From the NCBI GenBank assembly GCA_001936135.1, contig CP012817.1:930001-994000 (forward strand): 64,000 nt of DNA. The letters run 5' to 3'. Below are positions 32,284 through 42,903 of the stretch, piece by piece (position 1 is the stretch's first letter; each line of letters begins with the position of its first letter). The notes below the pieces were generated by a model. That model worked only from the letters and a program-made list of their open reading frames with translations. It was not told the origin of the DNA and ran no database searches. This stretch comes from Saccharomycopsis fibuligera x Saccharomycopsis cf. fibuligera. Lineage: Eukaryota; Ascomycota; Saccharomycetes; Ascoideales; Saccharomycopsidaceae. The translations under genes and the position numbers were made by a program.

Positions 32284-32451
32284 ATGCTGCCTTGTGACTG
32301 TACCCAAACCTGTGCTTGTGAATCTGGTGCCTGCTCTTGCAACCACAACCAAATGATCAACTCCCAAGGTCCAGACTGCTGTGGTTCCTGCTCCAGCTGT
32401 TCTGACAGCTGTAATTCCAATTGTTCTGGTTGTGACTCTTGCTCTCACTAA
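32284..32451 (+). CDS. Small cysteine-rich metallothionein
   Basis: An ATG-to-TAA frame of 55 codons with 14 cysteines (C4, C6, C10, C12, C17, C19, C32, C33, C36, C39, C43, C47, C50, C53) and no aromatic residue. The pattern is C-x-C three times in the first 19 residues, then a 12-residue spacer, then CC-xx-C-xx-C-xxx-C-xxx-C-xx-C-xx-C. It therefore looks like two clusters, of six and eight thiols. This is a metallothionein layout, most likely for copper buffering as in Candida and Saccharomyces; metal specificity is inferred. The remaining residues are mostly Ser, Gly, Asn and Asp. Codon 2 is CTG, so the product probably starts Met-Ser-Pro under the CUG-Ser code. The gene stands alone between MPS3 and MSN5. 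Confidence 0.88.
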   Translation: MLPCDCTQTCACESGACSCNHNQMINSQGPDCCGSCSSCSDSCNSNCSGCDSCSH

Positions 32452-33727
32452 ACCGAATAGAAGGGTATTCATACAGAGCAAGAACATAACCAAATGGTAC
32501 TATTGTTGCTCTCGCTAATGTTGATTTCAACTATCTGGTTTTCCCGCAGACTACTACCCTTACTACTATATAGATATATGCTGAATTTTACAATAAATAT
32601 ATGTGTTTAATAGAAAAAGAGGAAGAATAGCGTTTTTTGGGTATAACGTAAAGCTCGATGTTTACACAACAGCTCTTGCGTGAGGAGGGTTGGACTTATC
32701 TATAGAGTGGATTAACTTCATACATTCATCCCCAAAATGTGTATGAAGCGCTCACTTCAACTGCTGCGGAGCGTTGATGTGACTGGTGAGATCTTCAAAT
32801 TACAAATTTATTAAGTAAGTGGCTTGTGTAATCTTAATATGATTTTTTGTCGGCTCCTGTGGCTGATAAAGGGTGGGGCGGTGCTGCTACTAAAAATTAA
32901 ATTGCTTGCGCGTGCTATAGCTGTGGCTAGTGGTGCGCTAGGCAGCGACGAAACAAAAACAGAAAACAAAAACAAAAAAAACAGAAAAACAAAAACCGCT
33001 CACGAGCAGCAGAAAGACCGACCGACTAATTCAGCCAGTTCCGCGCCTTCACGATTTTGTTTTCCTTTCCTCATTTGCTTCGTCTGAAAGTCCCGCCACT
33101 TTGCTAAACTCGATAGCCGTTACCAAGAGAGCGTGTCTTCTGTGCTTTGCCTTTCTCACTAGCTTTGCTTCATCAATTTGTATTCCCTCGGCAGCAGAGG
33201 CCTTCAAGTATCAAAGCGTTCACATAGTTGGCTTTTCAGTTCGCACAATTCCATTTGCAATCCGCCCCCGTTTATTGTTGTCCCTATTTGCTAGTTACTG
33301 ACTTTCTTTTGGTGTAAATACACAAATCATCAATCATCGCTAAAGAAGGCTTTCCAATTACATTCAAATTACAAATTTTGCCATCTTATAACACGCAATT
33401 ATAAGCTGACCAAAAAAGTCGCCGCTTTCACTTTTCAAAAATAGCAGATCACCATATTTATTATTCGGTTTTTTGTTTTGTTTTTGCTAAATTTTACCTT
33501 TCATCATCTCATCATTTCATTTCTTGATATTCTAATTGTTTTTAAACAGCATATAGTTGTTATTGAGCAAATTATAAAAATCTATTTGTTCACGTCAAAT
33601 CACTGTATCAGTCATCTGCGCAGAAAACAAAAAGCAAGACATCAAACTTCAATAAGGCCCACGTTCAATTACTGGAGCGAAATAAACTATCAGCCATAAC
33701 TATCGTCAATATAAATAAGGCAGCAGT
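32452..33727. other. Gap between the metallothionein gene and MSN5
   Basis: This 1.28 kb gap holds the metallothionein 3' flank and MSN5 promoter. The middle part (32860-33060) is relatively GC-rich with an A-rich interruption. No ORF resembling a gene, no TATA box close to MSN5 and no RNA gene were recognised. Confidence 0.4.
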
Positions 33728-36700
33728 ATGGATTCCAATGGTGTAAGCCAAATTATAGCTGCCCTTGGGGTCATTCATAACCCGCGGTCCACCAATGACG
33801 AGCGCCGTCAAGCCCAAGAAGTGAGTATTTTGACTCTTGATTTTTATCGTCATTATTTCTATCAGTTTCTTTGATGTGTTGCTCTTGGAATTAGAGCTTT
33901 CCAAGACGAGCTTTTAAAGGCAATTTACCAAATGTCACATGAAATTCTCAACTAACATGTTCACTTATAGTTTTTGAATATAGTGGAGCAGGAACCAGAA
34001 TCGCCGTTTTGGGGCTATCAGTTATCCTTGCCCGACGGCGAAAATACCGACGCTAGCAGTAATGCTATTGTGCGTCATTTTGGTTTGATTCTTTTAGAAC
34101 GCTCAATTAAGCATGATTACGATAGCTTTGACATTGAAAAAGCCATGGCCATTCGCGAATGGATTATTGAACTTTGTTCCAAAATTTCTCCAATAGACCC
34201 CGTCTTCATTAAAGAAAAACTAGCGTCTTTATGGGTTGATATCGCCAAAAGAATATGGGGCTCTTATTTGGAGGTCAATGAAGATGTCAGTGAAAAAAAA
34301 TTCCATCAGGATAACGAAAATAATAATGGTAGTAGTCTGGAAACGCAACCAAATCAACAGCAGGATCAACCTTCAGACCAGCAGCGTAAATTGGAAGGGT
34401 GGATTTCTATGGACAAAGATTTATTGCAGCTTTGGGAAAAGAATTTGGCTACCAGAGAATTGTCCCTTATCATTTTTAGAACGCTATTTGAGGATGTCTA
34501 TATTCTTGATGACCCATTAGCCACAAAACGTTCCTCTGTCTTAACAATGCTCTGTACTGAAGTGTTGACACCTCATGATATATTGTCACAATACTATTCA
34601 AGAAACGATGATTTGTTTGAAAGCAGATCAAGTAATGAAGGATGGGTACTTAAGTGGTCTGCATTTTTGGGACAATGCCTTGAAAATGGCTGCCTGGACA
34701 AAGAAAGTGCCAACTTTGCTATTCGTTTACTAGCAACTTTGAAAACATGTTTCCATTGGATACTACCTGAGGTGTTAATATCTGCAGATATCTTGACTAA
34801 GTTGAGCCAGACATTACTTGTTGATAATGTCAGAGTTAAGATTTTAACCATTGACTGTTTGCATGCACTTTTCACTAGACAATATGGCAGGGAGGAAGAT
34901 TTTGTTGCCATTGTTGGTTCAGTATTTCGTACCGAGGGCATAAATATGTTACTCAATGTTTATAGAATCATTAAAATAGATCCTGATGACATTGATGCCG
35001 AGGAATATTCTTTGCTTAAGAAATTGGTGGAAATGGGCGTCGGCTTGAGTGCTTATTTAAATCCAATCAACCCGGCGCTGAAAAATACAATTAATCCATA
35101 CCCATTACCAGAAAATTCCGACATTGTTGGTTATTTGAAATTCATTCTTGAAACTACATGCAATGAAAGTTTAATTGTTAGTGGATTGTCCTTGAGTTTC
35201 TGGGTTACAGTATTGAGAATTGATGAATTATCTAATGAACAATCTGATTTTTTCAAAGTGTTGCCTGATTTATTAGAAGTCGTGGCAAATAGATTGATTA
35301 ATTATGAGTCGTTGGATTCCGAGAATGTTTCTCAAAAATACCTCGAAGTGGATTTTGATTCCCAGCCAGAAAGTATGGCTTTTCTTTCCAGCTACAAAAA
35401 ATATTTGGAAGATATAATTAGAATCTCGATTTGCAAAATTCCGAAAGATGGATTATTATGGCTTGAAAATAGGCTCTCAATGTTTTTCGGTTCTGAACTT
35501 GGTCAAACTGTATTGAATCAGAAAAAATTCAAGTACGATAAAGGCGCTGATGAAGCTTTTCTTTATGGTATATCTCAGTTTGTCATCATAGAAGCCTGCA
35601 TCAAAGGTATTACAAGATGGCATCTTTGGTATACTGACGAATCTGATAAAGAAGCAAAACAAGAAGAGTTGAATCATCTTGTAGAGACTCTATTTCAACA
35701 GTTAGTTCAGCTTCAATTGCAAGATCCAATGTTGTGCAAAAAACAAGTGCAAACCCTTGTACAATTTGGCCCATTATTGAAAGATAATACTGCTTTAATT
35801 TTCAATATGCTTGAAAAAATTCTTACTCATTGCACTTTCGAGTTTCCTAGTGACGCATCTGATGAAGATATGGAATCTATTAGAGATTTAAGATCAAGCA
35901 GCGGCACAGAATTGAATAGACTCGCATACATGACTCCGGAAGCTCTCGGAGAAAGATTTGACCAACTTGAACCAGCAATCGAAAGTATATTGCTGTCCAA
36001 CAAGGTATCTATCCATGAATCTGTGGCGTTCAAATCTTTCTTATTGATTGTTTCTCAGAGGTCAAGTTTGGGTAGTAGAACCGAACGATTCATGCAAATT
36101 GTTGATCCTGATTTGAGTGCTTGGTCAGACCCGGCAACAATGAAAGGTCTTAGTGATTTGCATTGGTTCATGGAAAGATTAGGTATAGTAAGAATTGCTA
36201 ATTATTTCAAAAGCAGAGGCATAACCGCACAAACCAACTTGTTGGAAACTCAAATGGATGAAGAAGGTCGACAGTTGAAAATTGATTTAAAGAACCATTG
36301 GTCTACGGTTTTCCCAATAAGAGCCACAAGAATTTACATTCAATATTCAATCGAAAAGCTCCCACATGATTCACCAGAATTTAAGCTGTTGTTAGAATTG
36401 TGGAAACCTAGAGTTGTACCGATTTTACCATATATTCTAAGATTAATAGCTCAGATCCAATCATACCATAATCCAAACCAATGGGCAGATTTACCAGTTG
36501 AAGTTCAAGCTTTTGTCAAATACAGTTGCGCTGAAAGATTTTGGCACATTGGTGTATCATCACAAACTAGAGATATGTTTGTTGAAGAAAGTGTTAAGGC
36601 TACCCATACCCTTAGAGATTTTGCTGATTCGGTCGGCCATATTGTTAGATACACTAGAGAATACGCATTTTTGACCATTGCTTCGATATCCTGCTTGGGA

Positions 36701-37645
36701 GATTCTGTATACGAAATACCCCAAATGCCTGCGTTATTATGGAGTTCTGTTGCCGGTGATATAACTGGAGTTTCTACTCATTCTTGGAAGCATATGATTC
36801 ATATTATGCTAAGATCAGTTGTTAAGAATTGTCCAGTGAAATATGTTGATCCTTTTTTGAAAGAGTTGTTAACACTTTGTTTACCAACAATTGATTCCTT
36901 GTTAATGGACAAGTGGGGTAAAATTATCAGTAAAGGTATTCAAATGAATGGTGAGACTGATGATGATTTATCAGAAGAAATGATGGAAGAACATTTATTG
37001 AGACAACTAACTGCGGTGGTTGATAGATTTTTAATAGATTTTGTTGGCCAATTCTCTAGTAGGGGCGCATCAGCTTATTCTGACTTACAGCTAGCTGCAA
37101 GAGACCTTATACTTAACGATTCACAGCTCTTGGAATACTTTTTGAGACTAGTGATACATATTATCTCGTTTAAAGATACTAAATGCTCTTATAATGCTAT
37201 CTTGATATTGCGAGGAATTTTGAAGGACATTTTGTTGAAAAATGAAGAAATTGATAAGTGGCTATGTCAGGAAACATTCACTATTTTGGTTAATATGCTT
37301 TTAGACAATTACTTTTTGGACGCACACAGTGAAGCAGGATACTTGCTTTGTGAAATCTATATTACTTTGAGAACCAAATATAGTGCTCCTAGGTTATTTT
37401 TGCAAAATATGTTGAATTTGACAGACAAGGCAATGGCGAACATGGAAAAAATGCTCATGAGCAGCAAAAGTTTAAGACAACAAAGAAACTGTCTTGTGCA
37501 AGCTATAACTAGCAAACAAAACGAGCAATTTCAGGAAGACAGAAGAACAAGAGCCATTAATCGTAAAAAAAAGGCAGAAACTGATTTGATTAGCCAGTCT
37601 TTATCCGAAGAAGGTGATGGGGTGCTAGGTAACTTATTTTCCTAA
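33728..37645 (+). CDS. MSN5: Msn5, karyopherin beta / exportin-5 family (two exons)
   Basis: Exon 1 is 33728-33820 and exon 2 is 33971-37645, together 1255 residues. Family knowledge: Msn5 exports phosphorylated regulators (for example Pho4, Mig1, Far1) and imports RPA. Exon 1 (MDSNGVSQIIAALGVIHNPR...) ends in ERRQAQE and joins in phase 0 to FLNIVEQEPESPFWGYQLSL. The joined frame restores the importin-beta N-terminal motif RRxAQxFLxxxxxxxESPFWGY, known from yeast Msn5. The rest is HEAT-repeat sequence with recognisable Msn5 stretches such as LALLIFRTLFEDV-like LSLIIFRTLFEDVYILDD and EGWVLKWSAFLGQCLE. A gene model made from the long second exon alone would lack the N-terminus, since that exon has no ATG near its start. 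Length agrees with yeast Msn5 (1224). Confidence 0.93.
33821..33970 (+). other. MSN5 intron (150 nt)
   Basis: The intron opens with GTGAGT and closes with TTATAG at 33965-33970. An ACTAAC branch site lies at 33951-33956. Splicing is in phase 0 between Glu31 and Phe32. It is supported by the conserved protein motif that results. Confidence 0.88.
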
Positions 37646-38373
37646 ATTTGTGGTATTTAATGCCATCTATATTATACCATATTCATATTTCTGAGCTATT
37701 TATCATGATTAGAATCTTTTTCTCTCTCTTTGTAACAGTGCTTTTAGGAGGCGTTTTTGTCTATTTATTATTTGTATTATATGCAGCTAGAGAACCTTTA
37801 GTGTTCCTTAAACTTCATGCAAAAAAAAAAAAAAAAAAAAAGAAAAAGAGTAACAAACTGAAAATAACTTTTCAAAAAAAAAAAAAAAAAAAAAAAAATT
37901 GGTTCTTACAACGAGAAGGATTAAATTTTATGAAGGAAATAAACTATCAGAAACGTTTTATAGTTTGAAGAATTTATTCATTTTTTGTTTTTTGTCTTTT
38001 CGCTCGTTCCGATCTGTTGACTATTGTACTTCTGTATTTATATTTTCCAAAATGGATCAAGTAAAAATGTTAGAATTTCTTATCAGGAATAAGTACATTA
38101 GAAAGCTACGGCTAACTCACTTGACACAACTACTTTCTACTGCTTTAATTCTATGATGGCAGGAGGAAGATAAGAGCTCTTTATTGTAATAATCAAATGG
38201 TAATAATTCATATGTGTCGGCATATTTGGTATAATAACAAAGCCGGGTATCCTCTTTCACACATCTGCGTCGGGAAAAAAATATCAAAAACAGGAATAGC
38301 TCAACATCAACACTAGACTCATGAGAAGTTGGATAAGTAGTATAAACTAGAAATATTCTTCACACCAATTACG
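37646..38373. other. MSN5 3' flank and RPP1 promoter
   Basis: This 728-base gap contains two long adenine runs (21 at 37821-37841 and 25 at 37874-37898), apparently typical poly(dA:dT) tracts. No gene is supported. Confidence 0.45.
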
Positions 38374-39237
38374 ATGCTTTTTGATTTGAACATACCCTGG
38401 CCAGTCACAAGCTATAAGAGCAAACCTCTGGAAAATGATATTCGTCGTCTTAAAAGTATTCTCTTAGTGCTAGAGCAGCTTCACTACTCTCATGTGGCCT
38501 TTAACTTCCAGTTAGATCCAACTCTCAGAATTACCAAAAAGGACTTTGACCACGCAAGCCCCAACCCAATAGATTTAACTCTTTTCAAAGAATTTGAAGG
38601 AAGAATTAAGATATACTCTCGTATAACCATTACTTTGACTGATCCAGCTGACTTCCCTGGGTTGAAACACTTCAATGATAGTTTCGACATTATTGCCATT
38701 CAGCCCACTAATGACAAGTCTCTTTCTATGGCTATCACTAATTTGGAAGTAGACATTATAACATTCAATTACGCTGACAATTTGCGTTTCTGGCTACGAA
38801 ACAAAGCAGTGCACAGTGGTATTGCTAAAGGTCGTAAATTTGAAATAGTGTACCATTCTTTATTGGACCCTGAGACCAGAAAAAATTTCCTTTCGGTAAC
38901 CAAGCATGTCGTTAGGGCATCAAGGTCAGTAGGGATTTTTATTTCTAGTGGAGCTAGCTCTGCATTGCATGTCAAGACTCAATTTGATCTTGTCAATTTG
39001 TTAAAGCTAGTTAATGTGTCACATCACCAGATCCCCATTATAATAAACCAAACTCCAGCAAAAGTGCTCTTGAATGGAAAGTTAAGAAACGTCAGCTACA
39101 AGCAAGTAATTACTGCAGGCAACGATGTATTAGAAGCACAATTGGAAACAACGAACAAGAACGATTTGAGCAGATACAAGAGAAAGATTGATGAGGATGA
39201 ATTGAGTGTGATGAACAAGTTGCAGAAAGTTGATTAG
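38374..39237 (+). CDS. RPP1: Rpp1 (Rpp30 family), protein subunit of RNase P and RNase MRP
   Basis: A 287-residue protein with the PHP/TIM-barrel-like RNase P p30 fold. It is a shared protein subunit of RNase P (tRNA 5' processing) and RNase MRP (rRNA processing) in the nucleolus. Diagnostic parts are the start MLFDLNIPWP (yeast: MLVDLNVPWP), KIYSRITITLTDPAD, FDIIAIQPTNDKSL and DIITFNYADNL. Next come KFEIVYHSLLDPETRKNFLS and the SRSVGIFISSGASSA loop, then VLLNGKLRNVSYKQVI near the end. Length is close to yeast Rpp1 (293). Start is the ATG at 38374. Confidence 0.94.
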   Translation: MLFDLNIPWPVTSYKSKPLENDIRRLKSILLVLEQLHYSHVAFNFQLDPTLRITKKDFDHASPNPIDLTLFKEFEGRIKIYSRITITLTDPADFPGLKHFNDSFDIIAIQPTNDKSLSMAITNLEVDIITFNYADNLRFWLRNKAVHSGIAKGRKFEIVYHSLLDPETRKNFLSVTKHVVRASRSVGIFISSGASSALHVKTQFDLVNLLKLVNVSHHQIPIIINQTPAKVLLNGKLRNVSYKQVITAGNDVLEAQLETTNKNDLSRYKRKIDEDELSVMNKLQKVD

Positions 39238-39720
39238 CGTTGAAGGTGGAGATGCTTGGTTTAACCCATTAATCTATTTATTTCTAATATGTCTAATATA
39301 TACTGTACTATACTGCTAGGTTGAGTAAATTTATTTGATACTAACTGAGTTCGGTATTTACAACCATGCCATATGTAGTACGTATATACCTTCAAAAAGG
39401 GTACATTGCTGATCCATCACTTACCCGTCTGCAGCCCTAAAATTTTTTTTTTCTCCTAGAGAAGATGGAGTTGAAAAATTGTTTGAATATACAGGACGAA
39501 AAGTTTTACAAATCTAGACAGAACAAACCAGAATACAATTCCAGGGAATTCGATATTGCGGAGAGTCAGCAATCTTTGAATATATAAATTATTTTCGGCA
39601 TTCATAAAAGGCTGCATCTTTTTTTTTTTCCGGGTACGATAATCTCAATATTTGGCTAAAATAGATAGAGAATAAGAGATTTGTTGCATTCTAGAATCCA
39701 GAACATCTAAGATTCGCAAA
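39238..39720 (+). promoter_or_regulatory. Promoter of the UTP8-like gene with RRPE-like motif
   Basis: This 483-base gap contains TGAAAAATT at 39472-39480, close to the RRPE consensus TGAAAAATTT of ribosome-biogenesis genes, and an AAAATTTTT-type run near 39440. No PAC box (GCGATGAG) was found. The motif supports, but does not prove, membership in the ribosome-biogenesis regulon. Confidence 0.5.
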
Positions 39721-42700
39721 ATGGCCCCTTTATTGTCTGACTTGTATCAGATTTTTAAGCTTCCTAGAATATCGAACATCCCAATCACCAATAGGTGTGT
39801 TGTTGCCCAGAACAATGAATCTTTCAATAGTGATACTTCTACCACTATAAACGCTTTTTCTGCCAGCAAAAGCAAAAGCAGCCTGGATTTCTTGCACTTG
39901 GCAATTTCATCGTCGAGCATATCCAGTTACGTGCTAACTCCATCACCAAGACTTATCTGGTCTCATTCATTGTCACCATCTATTATTATAAATGCTTTAA
40001 CAGTGTTTGAAGAACAGACTGGTGGTAGCACATATTTTGCAGCCAGTGTATACAACTATAGCACTAAGAAGCATTTTTTGAAGCTCATTGTGAATGCATC
40101 ATTACTAAAGGGTGGCAGTAACGCGACCTTCGCGACCTCTTCCAAAATCGATGATGAAAAAGAATATAGTGAAAGTAGTGATAGTTTTAGCCCCGAATTA
40201 CAAATTTTGGACGTGGAGTTTTCTCATGAGATTAAAAATATCAAGTTTAGCAAAAACGGGAAGTTTTTGTACTTGCTTTTATCTAATGGTGATGTTCAAT
40301 CCTACAAGTTTTCAACCAAGATAGAAGATTATGAAAGTCCAATATTCAAACTCAACCAGGATACAACATCTGCTACGCAAGTCACTAGAAAGAGAAATTT
40401 GAGAGTCAATACTAGCATTAGTGCCACTGAAGGCAGTACTGGGTCACACCTCGTTAAGTTCAGCAAATACATTTCTGTTACTGATAATGCTTCATCGTTG
40501 AGCACTTCTAAGACTGCTGGCTTGCTTGCTAATAATAATGATGGATTTTTGCTATTAGTCAAAAACAATGACTCTACTACGGCAAAGAAACAAAAATCCA
40601 ACGCTAAATCAATTTTGCAGATGATCTTGCTCAATAATGGTGAAGTACACGAAGTGTCCCTGGTGCCAATGCCACAAATAACTAATGTTGCTCACAACGA
40701 AGAAGATAGTGATGAGTTGATTTTTAGTTATAATTCTGGCACTTTGTATGAACTAAACCTCAAGTCACAGATTTTGTCCTTGTATAGCTTGCCTGATGTC
40801 CATTTAACTAAACAAATTCCATTGTCGTCCCTTTTCAGTATTGTTGTTGGTGCTGGAGCTGCGGCTGTGGCTCAAAGTAAGGAAGACGTCAGACTACTTT
40901 CACCAGCTGCTGATCGTGTCATTTTGAACATCGGCAGCAAAATCTTCCTCATAAACTCCAAATTTGGGGCTATCTTAGCAGATTACAATTTGCCAACGAC
41001 GGATTCTGTTAATTCTAATAGCACAAACTCTCAACAACAACAACAGCAACCTGATTGTTTATTATTGGACGTTGGGGAAGTTAAAGGCACTTCCGCCCAT
41101 AATTCCATCACCTCATTGAATTTATTGATGCTCAGTAATGCTGATAATAATTACAGTTTGAACAATATGGCAGTGAATGTCGGTAATAATAGTCTTGTGG
41201 AGTCTTTAGGAAAAGGTATTGAATTATACTGCAACAAGAGACAAAAAGTTGCTTCGTCATTCGTGACTGGTTCTCCTTTAAAAAAGAGCAAAGCTAAAAG
41301 AAAACTGAACATTGGCGTTTCTACTGATGATAGTAGGGCAACTTCAGTTGATGAAGGTAAATTAGTAAGTGAGTATTTGATAACTACTGGCTCTTGTGTT
41401 GCTGCTTTTGCTTCTGAAAATGAAACTGAGAAGAATAGCGCAATTTTCAATAAAAGCAGAACAAGGTTTGCATCTTCAATAACAGGTGCTAGTTTCATAG
41501 CTAGTCAAGTTGGTATAGTGCATGATGCGGAAGTTGCAAAGGTTAAGTTATTCTTGGTGAATTTGGCCAATATTGGTATTAATAGCCCAAAAGAATTTGA
41601 TTCAGCTTTTATAAGCTTTGTGAAAAGAAGAGAAGTGAGTCTTGAAAAAGTCACTGAGGCAGCTTATACTAAGAGTGTCAAAGATAACTCTGATACTCTT
41701 GATGAGCAAGTCAACAAAGTTCAAAAATTACTTTTTAAGGATTCTAGAAAAGATTTTGAATTATCAAGTGAGGCTTTGGAATATATTTTGAGCTTGGTCT
41801 TTGCAAAACTACAACCATCAACGACGAAAACAACAAAGAAACAAAATCAACAACACCAGCAAAAAGAACAAGAAACTAAAACCAACGATGATACATATTG
41901 TTTGAACTTTGTGCCCAAGTTGACGTTGATTTATTTTGCACAACACAACTTGTTCCCATTGAAATATACTTTGGGTCATTTCTTGCAACATTTCAAGCAA
42001 GATTGGCTTGTGCTAAGATATGTTATTGCTAATCGTGACTTGCAGTTGTCAGCTGAAGACATATTATTGCTTTTGTCGGAATTGACACAAGATTTTGAGA
42101 CTGACGACATCAGTGCTACGTTGAAGAAAGCCGCTGGTATTGCTTCGAATAGCGATGGTAATAGTAGAATTAACGATGTCGATGGTGATGTTGAAATGAA
42201 TAATGATGAGGGTAATGGTGAAGTTAATGCTAAAAACAGTGACGACAACTTGAAGGATGAGTTGATCAAGAGTTTGATTTCCCTTCTTTTAGCCACCAAA
42301 TCTGACTTGGAGATTATCAAGACTGTTAAAAATTTACTCAACTCTTCTTCTTCATCCTCATCGATTGCTGATGATGGTCAAGAAAACCAACAACCATCAG
42401 CATGCATTTCTGCCGGCAGTTCAGCTTCTTTCAATGACAATGTTGATAATTTAATATTTAAAATCATTGCATTAAATCACGGTATCAAATTGCTCAATTT
42501 ACTTATTGACGGTATTGGGATTTTAAACTTCAAATTCACAAATAATGAACACAAGATGACACAGCTAATCAAGTTCTGTGAAGTGAAGTCTCAAGAAATT
42601 CTTAGATTTGAACCTGTGGGTTTGCTCATCGATGAGATTGTAGAAGATTGTGAGGATTCATTACAGAAACAACAGCAACAATTGCAGCAGCAGCAACAGC

Positions 42701-42903
42701 AGCAGCAACAACAACAACAGGCTGTGATAAAAACAGTTGCTTATGGTAATGAGCCAAAGATTGTATCTGTGAAGAATCACAAGATTGATGAGAAATTGTC
42801 ATCTATTATTGGCACCAGGGAAGCTGCTACAAGTGCTAGCAAAGAGTACTTTGAAGAAAAAGTGCCGGTGTATTCTGTGGAAAGATTGATCAATTTGAAT
42901 TAG
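39721..42903 (+). CDS. UTP8: Probable Utp8, t-UTP/UtpA subunit of the small-subunit processome
   Basis: A 1060-residue protein with beta-rich N-terminal sequence suggesting a WD40-like propeller, and a helical C-terminus. The N-terminal order (PLLSDLYQIFKLPRISNIP, SSSSISSYVLTPSPRLIWSH, LSPSIIINALTVFEEQ) follows the pattern of yeast Utp8 (SISQYIINPTPKL..., then a hydrophobic strand). KNIKFSKNGKFLYLLLSNGD also fits a propeller blade. Family knowledge: Utp8 joins UtpA for rDNA transcription and early pre-rRNA processing, and in yeast also aids tRNA export. The protein is longer than yeast Utp8 (713), partly through low-complexity insertions, an Asp/Asn-rich segment near 820 and a polyQ run (about residues 981-1000). 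An RRPE-like promoter motif agrees. The call rests on weak similarity; other nucleolar propellers are possible. Confidence 0.6.
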   Translation: MAPLLSDLYQIFKLPRISNIPITNRCVVAQNNESFNSDTSTTINAFSASKSKSSLDFLHLAISSSSISSYVLTPSPRLIWSHSLSPSIIINALTVFEEQTGGSTYFAASVYNYSTKKHFLKLIVNASLLKGGSNATFATSSKIDDEKEYSESSDSFSPELQILDVEFSHEIKNIKFSKNGKFLYLLLSNGDVQSYKFSTKIEDYESPIFKLNQDTTSATQVTRKRNLRVNTSISATEGSTGSHLVKFSKYISVTDNASSLSTSKTAGLLANNNDGFLLLVKNNDSTTAKKQKSNAKSILQMILLNNGEVHEVSLVPMPQITNVAHNEEDSDELIFSYNSGTLYELNLKSQILSLYSLPDVHLTKQIPLSSLFSIVVGAGAAAVAQSKEDVRLLSPAADRVILNIGSKIFLINSKFGAILADYNLPTTDSVNSNSTNSQQQQQQPDCLLLDVGEVKGTSAHNSITSLNLLMLSNADNNYSLNNMAVNVGNNSLVESLGKGIELYCNKRQKVASSFVTGSPLKKSKAKRKLNIGVSTDDSRATSVDEGKLVSEYLITTGSCVAAFASENETEKNSAIFNKSRTRFASSITGASFIASQVGIVHDAEVAKVKLFLVNLANIGINSPKEFDSAFISFVKRREVSLEKVTEAAYTKSVKDNSDTLDEQVNKVQKLLFKDSRKDFELSSEALEYILSLVFAKLQPSTTKTTKKQNQQHQQKEQETKTNDDTYCLNFVPKLTLIYFAQHNLFPLKYTLGHFLQHFKQDWLVLRYVIANRDLQLSAEDILLLLSELTQDFETDDISATLKKAAGIASNSDGNSRINDVDGDVEMNNDEGNGEVNAKNSDDNLKDELIKSLISLLLATKSDLEIIKTVKNLLNSSSSSSSIADDGQENQQPSACISAGSSASFNDNVDNLIFKIIALNHGIKLLNLLIDGIGILNFKFTNNEHKMTQLIKFCEVKSQEILRFEPVGLLIDEIVEDCEDSLQKQQQQLQQQQQQQQQQQQAVIKTVAYGNEPKIVSVKNHKIDEKLSSIIGTREAATSASKEYFEEKVPVYSVERLINLN

